64,000 bases of DNA, taken from positions 372,001-436,000 of the forward strand of contig NZ_FREZ01000002.1 in NCBI RefSeq assembly GCF_900143525.1. The letters are read 5' to 3'. Below are positions 44,914-52,942 of the stretch, one piece after another. The notes under the pieces are model-generated. The model searched no databases. It saw only the letters and a list, made by a program, of their open reading frames with translations, and had not been told where the DNA came from. Position 1 is the first letter of the stretch, and every line of letters begins with the position of its first letter. The position numbers and the translations under genes were made by a program. Source of the DNA: Ruegeria sp. Alg231-54 (GTDB lineage Bacteria; Pseudomonadota; Alphaproteobacteria; Rhodobacterales; Rhodobacteraceae).

Positions 44914-46697
44914 TTAAGCCGTTGATTTCCCACCAACGGCTTTTACCGGCTTTTTGAGCTGGGAAATCTGCTGTGCGTCACTTCCGCTGCCGGCGACTTG
45001 CACTTGATTGCGGCCTTTGTCCTTGGCCGCGTACAGCGCATCATCGGCGGCGCGCATCAGATCCTGCGGCATGGTGCCGTGGGCCGGATAATGCGAAACA
45101 CCAACCGAGATCGTGATGCGAGGCAGAGATTTCTCGCCATAACGAACCGAAACAGCCTCGACTGCTTGCCGCAATTGCTCAGCCCGCGTGATTGCGTCGT
45201 CCGAGGTATTGTCGGGCAGGATCAGCATAAATTCTTCGCCACCAATGCGGCAGGCAACTTCGTCCCGGCCGCAGCCCTGTTCCAAAGCAGCCCCAACGGC
45301 GCGCAACACCATGTCACCGGCATCATGCCCATGGGTGTCGTTGCGCTTTTTGAAGTGATCCACATCCACGGCAATCAGGTTGAGCGGTGCGCCGGTTTGC
45401 TGACTGCGGTTGATTGATTCGCGCAGGGTTTCAAGCATATGCCGCCGGTTGAACAGCCCGGTCAACGGGTCCCGGACGGACTGGTCATGCAACTGATCGC
45501 GCATCCGTACATTGGCAATCGCCATGCTGATCTGTTCCGCGCTGAGCTGCGCCAGCTTTTTGCTCGTGTGAAACGCCTCATCTGTCCCTTCAAGGGCGCG
45601 GAGATGCAGAAGGCCTACCGTCTCCCCATGCGCCAGAATCGGAAAGCAGAAATAAGGTCGTCCGTCATGTGGTTCGGCGTGTTCACAGACAAAGTCGATC
45701 TCGGACGCGCCGTATTCATAGGTTCGGCCACGCCGAAGCCCCCAACACCCTTCGGGATGGATGTGCGCCTTATGGGTCCCGCCATTTCAACTGGCACAGC
45801 CATCCAGGACGTCGCGCGAGTTGGAATATACGTAAACGCTGCCCTCAGCCTCGGGTAGGATATGGGTCATGAAGCGCGAGACCATATCGAACTGCTCGTC
45901 CAAGGACCGGCTGGACTGCAGCCACTCTTTCAATTCGCCTAGCAATCGTACTTCGCGGGCCAGGCGCAGCTGATCTTCCATCAGATCACGCTCTTTGGCG
46001 GATTGTTTTGCAGCGCCCGCAATTGCAAGCGGTTCGCCCTGTAGCTGGCAAAGGACGCGGCAACAAGCGCAAGCAAGGCGATGCCGCTTAGAACGGTCAA
46101 TGAAATCCTAAGCCGCGAGATAAACGTGGTGCGCAAATCGGAGATATCAGTAAAGAATTCAATGGCGCCTATAAAACGCCCATTCTTGGCCACGGGCATA
46201 AAAACTTCGGCAACATGGTGCTGCGTTGCGTTCAGGATATTGTCGGTATGCAGATCAAGCCCGTCGATCTCGGACAGTGGAACTACTTCCTGAATGTAGT
46301 GAATCATTCCTCTGGCAACGTCGCTGCGAAAGAAATCACGGTTTTCAACACTGCCTACCTCTGTCGGGCGAGTCGACCAGGTGACACGCCCATTCGAGTC
46401 GAGCAATTTGAAGCGGTAAACATCAGAAGCTTCGGGCATCGCGGCCAGAAATTCGGCGTCATGCGCATCAATCACGCCGGTCTTAAGCGCGGTCTCGGGG
46501 TCCTCCAGATGCAAGACGACGCGGCGCTTCCACAGTTCGGCTTGCTTGAGAATGTCGACCTTTAGCATCCTGTCGACCAGCGGCGCAGGCAATTTGTAAA
46601 TTCCCCAGCCGCTTCCAATTGCCAGAGAAATCAGCAACATGCCGATACCGATCCATTTCAGCCGGTGATTTACGGCCCCCCGATTATCCTGAGTCAT
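44914..46697 (-). pseudogene. Diguanylate cyclase (sensor-GAF-GGDEF), broken by frameshift and in-frame stop
   Basis: The whole region codes leftward for one recognisable protein. Part 1 (46697 to 45981): two membrane helices (WIGIGMLLISLAIGSGWGIYKL split, then LTVLSGIALLALVAASFASY) around a periplasmic sensor. Part 2 in another frame (from about 46020): the linker ERDLMEDQLRLAREVRLLGEL and a GAF domain. Part 3 in the same frame as part 2 after a TGA at 45787-45789: the rest of the GAF domain, then a GGDEF domain with DPLTGLFNRRHML and CRIGGEEFMLIL (active-site GGEEF intact). The TGA occupies the position of a likely Trp (CAS-stop-NGG). A GGDEF-only product from ATG 45525 could still be made. 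Confidence 0.7.
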
Positions 46698-46878
46698 ACC
46701 TTCGCGCTCCCACAGCAATTTACTGATCATCGCGGTGGGTGTTTTACAGATGGTTAACGAAGCCGTTCTCAGTCCAAGTCGCTTGATTAGAATTGATCGT
46801 AAAGGTGTAACAAAATCTGTGCGAACAAGGCGTGAACAAACCCTTTCCCTCGGCCAGCATCCAGCGTAGTTTGGAAAG

Positions 46879-49275
46879 ATGAGCAGTTTCGACGAAATGG
46901 GCGCCTTTGAGGGCGCATCCCTGTCCGCGCGCGCCATGGCCGCGCGCCCCATGCCTTATCTGGACGAGTTGAACCCGGCGCAGCGCGACGCGGTCGAGAG
47001 GTTGGACGGTCCTGTCCTGATGCTGGCCGGTGCGGGCACGGGGAAGACCAAGGCGCTGACTGCGCGAATCGCGCATCTGCTCAGCACCGGGCGGGCGCGC
47101 CCGAATGAGATTTTGTCCGTGACCTTTACCAACAAGGCCGCGCGCGAGATGAAGAACCGCGTGGGCCGTTTGTTGGGGCAGCCTGCCGAGGGGATGCCGT
47201 GGCTCGGCACGTTCCACTCGATCTGCGTCAAGCTGCTGCGGCGTCACGCGGAACTGGTCGATCTGAAATCGAACTTCACCATTCTGGATACGGATGATCA
47301 GTTGCGGCTGCTCAAACAGCTGATTCAGGCGGCAAATATCGATGATAAGCGTTGGCCTGCACGCATGTTGGCCGGCATCATTGACGACTGGAAGAACCGC
47401 GCCCTGAAGCCCGACAAAGTGCCGGCAGCCGATGCGGGGGCTTATAACCACAAGGGTCTCGAGATCTACGCGCAGTACCAAATCCGTCTGCGGGAGCTGA
47501 ACGCGGTGGATTTTGGTGACCTGCTGTTGCACATGGTCACGATCTTCCAGACTCATCAGGATGTGTTGGAGCAATACCAACGCTGGTTCCGCTACATTCT
47601 CGTGGACGAATACCAGGATACCAACGTCGCACAATATCTGTGGTTGCGGCTGCTGGCTGGAGCGCACAAGAACATTTGTTGCGTGGGGGACGACGATCAG
47701 TCAATTTATGGCTGGCGTGGGGCCGAAGTCGGCAACATCCTGCGGTTTGAAAAGGATTTTCCAGGGGCCTATGTCGTGCGGTTAGAGCAGAACTATCGCT
47801 CGACCCCTCATATTCTGGCAGCAGCGTCCAATGTCATCCGTGGCAATGAAAGTCGGCTGGGCAAGGAATTGTGGACCGATGCGCAGGACGGCGAAAAGGT
47901 TCGCCTGATCGGTCATTGGGATGGCGAGGAAGAGGCCCGCTGGATCGGTGAAGAGATCGATGCGATGCAGGGGGGAACGCGTGGAGCGCGGCCCTTTAAT
48001 CTAGATGAAATTGCGATTCTCGTGCGGGCCAGCCATCAGATGCGCGCGTTTGAGGACCGTTTTCTGACCATCGGTCTGCCCTACAAGGTTATTGGCGGCC
48101 CGCGATTCTATGAGCGGATGGAGATCCGCGACGCGATGGCTTATTTCCGACTGGTGGTCAGCCCCGGCGACGATCTGGCGTTCGAGCGGATCGTGAATAC
48201 TCCGAAACGCGGGCTTGGTGACAAGGCGCAGCAGACGATTCAGATGACAGCGCGGGAAAATGGCGTGTCGCTGGTCGATGGGGCGCGGATTGCTGTCGAC
48301 AATGGGCTGATCAAAGGCAAAGGCGGCAAAGCACTGCGCGAGTTGATCGACGGGTTGGCGCGCTGGAATGCGATGACGCGCGGGCCCCGGATCGAGGTTG
48401 ACGATGATTCTGTGATTGACGACGGCACAACTCCGACGCGGTTTGGTGAGCCCGAGGTGTCACATATCGAACTGGCGCAGATCATTCTGGACGAATCCGG
48501 TTATACGGCCCATTGGCAGAACGAGAGGACGCCCGAGGCTCCGGGGCGGTTGGAAAACCTCAAGGAATTGGTCAACCAACTGGATAATTTCGAGAATCTG
48601 CAAGGGTTTTTGGAACATGTCAGCCTGGTGATGGACAACGAGAAGGAATCGGACGGGGCAAAAGTCTCGATCATGACCCTGCACGCGGCAAAGGGGCTGG
48701 AGTTCCCGGCCGTGTTCCTGCCGGGGTGGGAGGACGGGCTGTTCCCGTCACAAAGGTCGATGGACGAATCTGGGATCAAAGGCCTCGAGGAAGAGCGGCG
48801 ACTGGCCTATGTGGGCATCACCCGTGCAGAAGAGATCTGTACGATCTCATTTGCGGCCAATCGTCGGGTGTTTGGTCAATGGCAAAACGCGATGCCGTCG
48901 CGGTTCATTGACGAGTTGCCCGAAGATCACGTCGAAGTCCTGACGCCGCCGGGGCTGTATGGGAGTGGTCAGCCGACTGCCGGTATCGAAACTCGTGCGG
49001 CCGAGGCCAATGTCTATAACTCGCCCGGTTGGCGGCGGTTGCAGGCCCGGCAGGGGCAGTATGGAACGTCCCAACCCCGCGAAAGCCGCAATACGGTGAT
49101 CGACGCGACTGCGGTTTCCAGTTTCACCCTTGGCGAGCGCGTGTTTCATCAGAAATTCGGCTATGGCGCGGTGATCGGCATCGAAGGCGACAAGGTCGAG
49201 GTCGATTTCGAAAAAGCTGGATTGAAAAAAGTGGTTTCCCGCTTTCTGTCCGCCAAGGATGATGTGCCTTTCTAA
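46879..49275 (+). CDS. uvrD: UvrD/PcrA-type ATP-dependent DNA helicase
   Basis: 798 residues of helicase superfamily 1A, 3'-5' unwinding in nucleotide excision and mismatch repair. Motif I LAGAGTGKTKAL, Ia VTFTNKAAREMK, II ILVDEYQDTN, III VGDDDQSIYGWRGA, IV LEQNYRS, V TLHAAKGLEFPAVFLPG and VI RRLAYVGITRAEE are in order. The last 50 residues (GERVFHQKFGYGAVIGIEGDKVEV) form the Tudor-like domain that binds RNA polymerase in PcrA/UvrD. Start overlaps nothing on its strand but lies 182 bp divergent from the cyclase remnant. Confidence 0.95.
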   Translation: MSSFDEMGAFEGASLSARAMAARPMPYLDELNPAQRDAVERLDGPVLMLAGAGTGKTKALTARIAHLLSTGRARPNEILSVTFTNKAAREMKNRVGRLLGQPAEGMPWLGTFHSICVKLLRRHAELVDLKSNFTILDTDDQLRLLKQLIQAANIDDKRWPARMLAGIIDDWKNRALKPDKVPAADAGAYNHKGLEIYAQYQIRLRELNAVDFGDLLLHMVTIFQTHQDVLEQYQRWFRYILVDEYQDTNVAQYLWLRLLAGAHKNICCVGDDDQSIYGWRGAEVGNILRFEKDFPGAYVVRLEQNYRSTPHILAAASNVIRGNESRLGKELWTDAQDGEKVRLIGHWDGEEEARWIGEEIDAMQGGTRGARPFNLDEIAILVRASHQMRAFEDRFLTIGLPYKVIGGPRFYERMEIRDAMAYFRLVVSPGDDLAFERIVNTPKRGLGDKAQQTIQMTARENGVSLVDGARIAVDNGLIKGKGGKALRELIDGLARWNAMTRGPRIEVDDDSVIDDGTTPTRFGEPEVSHIELAQIILDESGYTAHWQNERTPEAPGRLENLKELVNQLDNFENLQGFLEHVSLVMDNEKESDGAKVSIMTLHAAKGLEFPAVFLPGWEDGLFPSQRSMDESGIKGLEEERRLAYVGITRAEEICTISFAANRRVFGQWQNAMPSRFIDELPEDHVEVLTPPGLYGSGQPTAGIETRAAEANVYNSPGWRRLQARQGQYGTSQPRESRNTVIDATAVSSFTLGERVFHQKFGYGAVIGIEGDKVEVDFEKAGLKKVVSRFLSAKDDVPF

Positions 49276-49278
49276 ACG

Positions 49279-49569
49279 CTATAGCCCTTCAACCAGTACC
49301 ATGTTCGCCGTCGCGGTTTTGCGCCGGATTTCCGCCAGCTTGATATAGTCTGGGTCGTCTTTCCACGCCCTGGCCGCGGCAAGAGATGGAAACTCCATCA
49401 ACACAATTCCGTCTTCGGGCCATATGCCCTCGACCAATTCCACGGGTTTGGAGGATATCGTCAGCAGGCGACCTCCGTGCCGGTCAAAGATCGGCATGAA
49501 GCCTTCAAGGTATTTCTGGTACCCGTCAGGGTCGTGAATGGAAATCTGGGCGATGAAATATGCGGCCAT
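49279..49569 (-). CDS. DUF1330 family protein
   Basis: 96 residues with a ferredoxin-like (dimeric alpha/beta barrel) fold: YFIAQISIHDPDGYQKYLEGFMPIFDRHGGRLL and LMEFPSLAAARAWKDDPDYIKLAEIR. Typical length for the family; function unknown. Convergent with uvrD (3-bp gap). Confidence 0.9.
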   Translation of the reverse strand: MAAYFIAQISIHDPDGYQKYLEGFMPIFDRHGGRLLTISSKPVELVEGIWPEDGIVLMEFPSLAAARAWKDDPDYIKLAEIRRKTATANMVLVEGL

Positions 49570-49620
49570 CGGAAGCTCCTGAAATTCTGGTCAGGGCTTC
49601 AGTTTACATCCCGGTGCGAA

Positions 49621-49706
49621 AAACAAAAACGGCGGTTCCCAGGGAGGAGGAGAGGGAACCGCCGTTCTTTTCAACATCCGGGCAGGGAGGAGGAGAGCCC
49701 AGATGT
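49621..49706 (-). ncRNA. Cuckoo/CcsR-type sRNA 3 with terminator
   Basis: Two hairpins on the minus strand. First: stem ACATC-C-GGGC with GCCC-A-GATGT (49674-49706). Second: 13-bp stem AACGGCGGTTCCC / GGGAACCGCCGTT (49628-49666) followed by TTTTGTTTTT. Both loops (13 nt, 49684-49696 and 49641-49653) read TCTCCTCCTCCCT on the minus strand, containing CCTCCTCCC. The second hairpin doubles as the intrinsic terminator of the whole ccaF1-cuckoo transcript. The CCTCCTCCC loop is complementary to Shine-Dalgarno sequences. Confidence 0.85.
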
Positions 49707-49741
49707 ATCCGAACCCGGGTTTGATCCCGGTATGAGGAAGA

Positions 49742-49818
49742 CGCGGCGACGTCAGGGAGGAGGAGAGACGTCGCCGCGCGCTTTCAACACCGGGAAAGGG
49801 AGGAGGAGTACCCGGTGT
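49742..49818 (-). ncRNA. Cuckoo/CcsR-type sRNA 2
   Basis: First hairpin: 8-bp stem ACACCGGG / CCCGGTGT (49787-49818), 16-nt loop with CCTCCTCCC on the minus strand. Second hairpin: 12-bp GC stem CGCGGCGACGTC / GACGTCGCCGCG (49742-49778), 13-nt loop TCTCCTCCTCCCT. No T tract. A small plain hairpin (CCGGG-N6-CCCGG, 49715-49730) separates it from sRNA 3 and may serve as a processing boundary. Confidence 0.85.
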
Positions 49819-49851
49819 GTCTGCTTCCGGCGATCAGGGCCGGTATTAGGG

Positions 49852-49922
49852 GCGGCGACATCAGGGAGGAGGAGAGATGCCGCCGCTGAAATACAGGTCC
49901 AAAAGGAAGGAGGAAGGACCTG
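49852..49922 (-). ncRNA. Cuckoo/CcsR-type sRNA 1
   Basis: First hairpin: 7-bp stem CAGGTCC / GGACCTG (49894-49922) with a 15-nt loop that carries a diverged motif, CCTCCTTCC. Second hairpin: 11-bp stem with one mismatch (49852-49886), loop TCTCCTCCTCCCT on the minus strand. It begins 21 bp after the DUF1127 stop codon. A plain hairpin (CCGGC-N7-GCCGG, 49827-49843) follows it. Confidence 0.8.
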
Positions 49923-49943
49923 ATCTCTATGTTTCTGTGTCGC

Positions 49944-50168
49944 TTAACGTGCGACGTGTTCTTCGGCCGCTTGCTGAGCCAGGCGGCGGATCATCGAGCG
50001 GTGAAGCCCCAGATCAGCCAGTTCGCGGTTCGACAGATCAGACAGTTCGTGAACTGTCTGGCGATAGACGCGATATTGGATGAACCGGGTCTTTGCCGCC
50101 TCGAACAGCGAAGCCAGGCTAGTTGCCGGTGCGCCTTTGAGCGCGGTGTTATGTGTTGCTGCAGCCAT
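49944..50168 (-). CDS. ccaF1: DUF1127 small protein, CcaF1-like
   Basis: 74 residues, basic, helical. The C-terminal DUF1127 signature is RVYRQTVHELSDLSNRELADLGLHRSMIRRLA, a short arginine-rich segment that binds RNA in Rhodobacter CcaF1 (RSP_6037). In Rhodobacter sphaeroides the homologue is encoded just ahead of the CcsR sRNAs and affects their processing and turnover; here it likewise lies directly upstream of the hairpin array on the same strand, so the same role is likely. The ribosome site is weak. A TTGAAA element at 50371-50376 (minus) might belong to an RpoH-type promoter, but no good -10 was found. Confidence 0.85.
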   Translation of the reverse strand: MAAATHNTALKGAPATSLASLFEAAKTRFIQYRVYRQTVHELSDLSNRELADLGLHRSMIRRLAQQAAEEHVAR

Positions 50169-50627
50169 TTGCTTTACTCGATGTATTCGTTGTTGCCGGT
50201 GTTGTCCGGCGCTTGCCTGAGACTGAAAATAAGCAAATGCTGCAATTGCACAATACCCGACAACGTCAATGCTGCTATGCAGCAAGTGCATAGATATCAA
50301 CTGGTTGTCGATGAGGGTTTGGAAGGGCCAACAAAATAAGGCCTTCAGCTGATGCTTCCCCAAGGGAAGGTTTCAACAAGATTTTCTGGATTTTCGTGTT
50401 TGCGCGTCTTTTGAGCGGAGTTTGTCAATTCTTGTGCGCTTTGTGTATTGGATGGGCCAGGCGCGCGGCGGCTGACATGATAATTTCGGTTCGTGGGAAT
50501 TCATGGGCGTCAGCTGGAGCGGCGCAGAATCCACATGTGGTTGAGGTCTAATATTGAAGTGATTCGCTAATCAAGTGGCCCATTTTTGCTGCGTTCATCA
50601 TAAATCATCACCCCTTGAAGAAATATC

Positions 50628-50652
50628 TGGGAAATTATGGGAATAGTTGGGG
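50628..50652 (+). promoter_or_regulatory. MraZ operator: three TGGG boxes with 10-bp period
   Basis: TGGGA (50628), TGGGA (50638) and TGGGG (50648) occur at exact 10-bp steps. MraZ, encoded 430 bp downstream, is known to bind TGGG repeats with this period upstream of its own operon and to regulate it. The boxes lie on one face of the helix. Confidence 0.7.
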
Positions 50653-50759
50653 TGAACCCAAAAATGGCCTATTTAGTAAGCTGATTGCCCCGATCGTCTA
50701 CAATTAGTGCCTGTGGGGTGATTTTCTTTCTCAATTGCGTTGGCTAAACTGTGATTCTG

Positions 50760-51025
50760 AGCATAAGGTCAGAAAATTTCTTGTTGATTTCCATGAATTC
50801 CCATGTCATCCCTAGTTCATCCGATGAGGACGAGGCACATGGGGCGCTAAACGACCCCGAAACAACAAAAATCAGGTTTCATACAGGCATCTCGCTTTCA
50901 TCAATCAAGAGATCCGGCGCGCGGGCGAGCAGACATCCCCCCAGGTGGCGCGCGCAGCTGGACATCCCGCACAGCGGGTCAATGCGGCGGGTTGATCAGT
51001 GGCAGCAGATCAACCCGCCGTTTTT
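50760..51025 (+). ncRNA. upsM: UpsM-like mraZ leader sRNA (5' end uncertain)
   Basis: The mraZ leader ends in a strong intrinsic terminator, which would release a short RNA of roughly 200-350 nt depending on the promoter used. In Rhodobacter sphaeroides the sRNA UpsM is formed in exactly this way upstream of mraZ and influences dcw expression. Internal structure includes CCCGC-ACA-GCGGG (50967-50979). The 5' end given is a guess near a TTGGCT...CATAAG promoter-like pair (50740-50767). Confidence 0.6.
50985..51025 (+). terminator. Terminator in the mraZ leader
   Basis: Perfect 13-bp stem CGGCGGGTTGATC / GATCAACCCGCCG, ten-base loop, followed by TTTTT. It stands 50 bp before mraZ, inside the expected operon leader, so it acts as a partial block or attenuator for the dcw cluster. 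Confidence 0.92.
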
Positions 51026-51076
51026 CATCTGGGGGAGTGAATTTTAAGTGGGGCGCAAGCGGAAGGGACAGTCGTC

Positions 51077-51580
51077 TTGGCGCGCAGGTTTAGAGGTGAA
51101 AGCCACCACAAGGTGGATACGAAGGGCAGGGTGTCGATCCCGGCCTCGTTTCGCCGTGTGCTTGAATCCTCTGACCCGAACTGGCAGCCCGGTGACACTC
51201 CTGAACTTGTAATTGTCTACGGCGACCATCGTCGTAAATTCCTGGAATGCTATACTATGCAGGCGATCGAAGAGGTCGATGCCAAGATTGACGCGTTGCC
51301 GCGCGGGTCGATGCAGCGGAAGATGTTGCAGCGTATGTTCCATGGTCAATCCTTCCCGACGACAGTGGATGAAACCGGCCGTCTGGTGCTGCCAGCAAAG
51401 CTGCGTAACAAGATCAGCCTTGAAGGTGAGGCATTCTTTATCGCCGCGGGTGACACGTTCCAGATTTGGAAGCCGGAAACTTACGATTCCGAAGAATTGG
51501 CTGCGGCCGAAGAGTGGTTGGACGAACAGCCCGAGGACTTTGATCCTTTGGAGTTCCTTGACGGCACCGGGGATGCGTAA
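51077..51580 (+). CDS. mraZ: Transcriptional regulator MraZ
   Basis: 167 residues, start TTG 51077 behind GGAAGGGA. Two SpoVT-AbrB-type half-domains carry the paired DxxxR motifs: [14 protein letters not shown] (about 14-27) and [14 protein letters not shown] (about 97-110). The protein forms a ring and binds TGGG repeats upstream of its own gene, controlling the dcw cluster. First gene of the cluster; the unusual TTG start probably limits its level. Confidence 0.95.
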   Translation: MARRFRGESHHKVDTKGRVSIPASFRRVLESSDPNWQPGDTPELVIVYGDHRRKFLECYTMQAIEEVDAKIDALPRGSMQRKMLQRMFHGQSFPTTVDETGRLVLPAKLRNKISLEGEAFFIAAGDTFQIWKPETYDSEELAAAEEWLDEQPEDFDPLEFLDGTGDA

Positions 51581-51584
51581 CGGC

Positions 51585-52577
51585 ATGGCCGGCGCTAAAA
51601 CCTCTTCCGATAAACCTCATATCCCCGTTCTGCTGCGTCCGTTGCTGGCTGCTGTGGCGCCCGTGTCGGGTGTCTGGCTGGACGGAACGTTTGGTGCGGG
51701 CGGATATACGCGGGGCCTGCTGGAAGCGGGCGCTGACAAAGTCATAGGCGTGGACCGTGATCCGTTGGCCTTTGAAATGGCGGCGGATTGGGTCAAAGGT
51801 TATGGCGACCGGCTTGTGATGCAGCCGGGTGTATTCTCGCGCATGGACGAATACGCACAGGATCTGGATGGTATCGTTCTGGATTTGGGGGTTTCGTCGA
51901 TGCAACTGGATCTGGCGGAACGCGGCTTTTCTTTCATGAAAGACGGCCCGCTCGACATGCGAATGAGCCAGGAAGGCGAAAGCGCGGCTGATTTGGTCAA
52001 CACTGCGACCGAGGAACAACTAGCTGATATCCTGTATCATTATGGCGAAGAGCGTGCCAGCCGCCGCATTGCTAAAGCCATCGCCAAAGCGCGTGCAGAA
52101 GAGCCGATTACAACAACTCTGCGCCTCGTCCAGATCATCGAATCCTGTTTGCCGCGTCCCAAGCCGGGGCAGTCCCACCCTGCAACGCGCAGTTTTCAGG
52201 GTCTGCGGATCGCAGTGAATGCTGAATATGAAGAGCTGTTTCAGGGTCTTATGGCTGCGGAACGTGCGTTGAAGCCGGGCGGTCAACTGGCAGTCGTAAC
52301 GTTCCATTCCATCGAAGACCGGATGGTCAAACGGTTCTTTCAGTCCCGTGCGGGAAAGACGGGCCGGGCCAATCGATACGCGCCCGAGATTGAGCAGGAG
52401 CTGCCGCAGTTCACGCTTAAGACTCGTAAAGCCGTGGGACCGGATGATCAGGAGCTGCAGGAAAACCCGCGTTCGCGCTCGGCAAAGCTGCGTGTTGCAA
52501 TTCGAACGGATGCGCCGTCGGGGGAAATTGATGCCCGCGCCGTTGGTATGCCGCAACTAGGGGGAAGAGCAAAATGA
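51585..52577 (+). CDS. rsmH: 16S rRNA (cytosine(1402)-N(4))-methyltransferase
   Basis: 330 residues from ATG 51585; an in-frame ATG at 51573 overlapping the mraZ stop is an equally possible start. SAM-binding [16 protein letters not shown] and the [18 protein letters not shown] motif are conserved, followed by [24 protein letters not shown]. It methylates C1402 in the ribosomal decoding centre. Stop overlaps ftsL (ATGA). Confidence 0.95.
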   Translation: MAGAKTSSDKPHIPVLLRPLLAAVAPVSGVWLDGTFGAGGYTRGLLEAGADKVIGVDRDPLAFEMAADWVKGYGDRLVMQPGVFSRMDEYAQDLDGIVLDLGVSSMQLDLAERGFSFMKDGPLDMRMSQEGESAADLVNTATEEQLADILYHYGEERASRRIAKAIAKARAEEPITTTLRLVQIIESCLPRPKPGQSHPATRSFQGLRIAVNAEYEELFQGLMAAERALKPGGQLAVVTFHSIEDRMVKRFFQSRAGKTGRANRYAPEIEQELPQFTLKTRKAVGPDDQELQENPRSRSAKLRVAIRTDAPSGEIDARAVGMPQLGGRAK

Positions 52578-52942
52578 AGAGTGTTTTGTATGTGTTGACT
52601 GCTCTGTCCGTGTTTGGACTGGCGCTGTGGGCGTATCAGGAAAACTATCGCACGCAGCAGGTTGTGAAGGAAACGCAGAAGCTGCAGCGCGAAATTGGTA
52701 TGGCGCAAGTGAAGCTGGCGGTTTTGAACGCCGAATGGGCCTATCTGAACCGCCCCGACAGGTTGCGTGAGCTTGCTGATCTGAACTTTGAACGGTTGGG
52801 CCTTTTGCCCCTGCGGGCCGAGCAATTCGGTCGCGCCGATCAGATTGCCTATGCGGAAGATCCTGACCTGCCGATCGTCGACCCGATCGAGCTTCAGGCC
52901 ATCACAAACATTCAAGCGTTGGGTGAGGTGCAAATCCCATGA
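52574..52942 (+). CDS. ftsL: Cell division protein FtsL
   Basis: 122 residues. A short cytoplasmic start, one membrane helix ([19 protein letters not shown]), then a periplasmic coiled coil ([34 protein letters not shown], read in two parts). Works with FtsB/FtsQ to activate septal peptidoglycan synthesis. Its start and stop both overlap neighbours by ATGA. Confidence 0.9.
   Translation: MKSVLYVLTALSVFGLALWAYQENYRTQQVVKETQKLQREIGMAQVKLAVLNAEWAYLNRPDRLRELADLNFERLGLLPLRAEQFGRADQIAYAEDPDLPIVDPIELQAITNIQALGEVQIP

Larger units (their letters stand above)
50169..51076. promoter_or_regulatory. Divergent regulatory region between ccaF1/cuckoo and the dcw cluster
   Basis: About 900 bp without a protein gene. 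Left part: ccaF1 leader and promoter (minus). Right part: MraZ boxes at 50628-50652, several promoter-like elements (TTGAAG 50615, TACAAT 50699-50704), the UpsM-like RNA and its terminator, and the mraZ ribosome site (GGAAGGGA, 51061). GANTC sites, the target of the cell-cycle methylase CcrM, occur at 50527, 50561 and 50753. A 98-codon open frame at 50751-51047 is judged non-coding. Confidence 0.6.

Noticed and set aside
45787..45789. TGA read as selenocysteine in the cyclase gene
   Set aside because: The expected residue is Trp in a GAF domain, not a redox Cys, and no SECIS-like hairpin was noticed. A nonsense mutation or sequencing error is simpler.
49621..49922. A CRISPR array, because a GGGAGGAGG element recurs at near-regular spacing
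   Set aside because: The repeated unit is only about 13 bp and each copy is flanked by its own different inverted-repeat stem; there are no equal-length spacers and no cas genes.
50751..51047. A 98-codon open frame in the mraZ leader
   Set aside because: It runs through the terminator hairpin, has no ribosome site and looks unlike a protein; the region is better explained as leader RNA.
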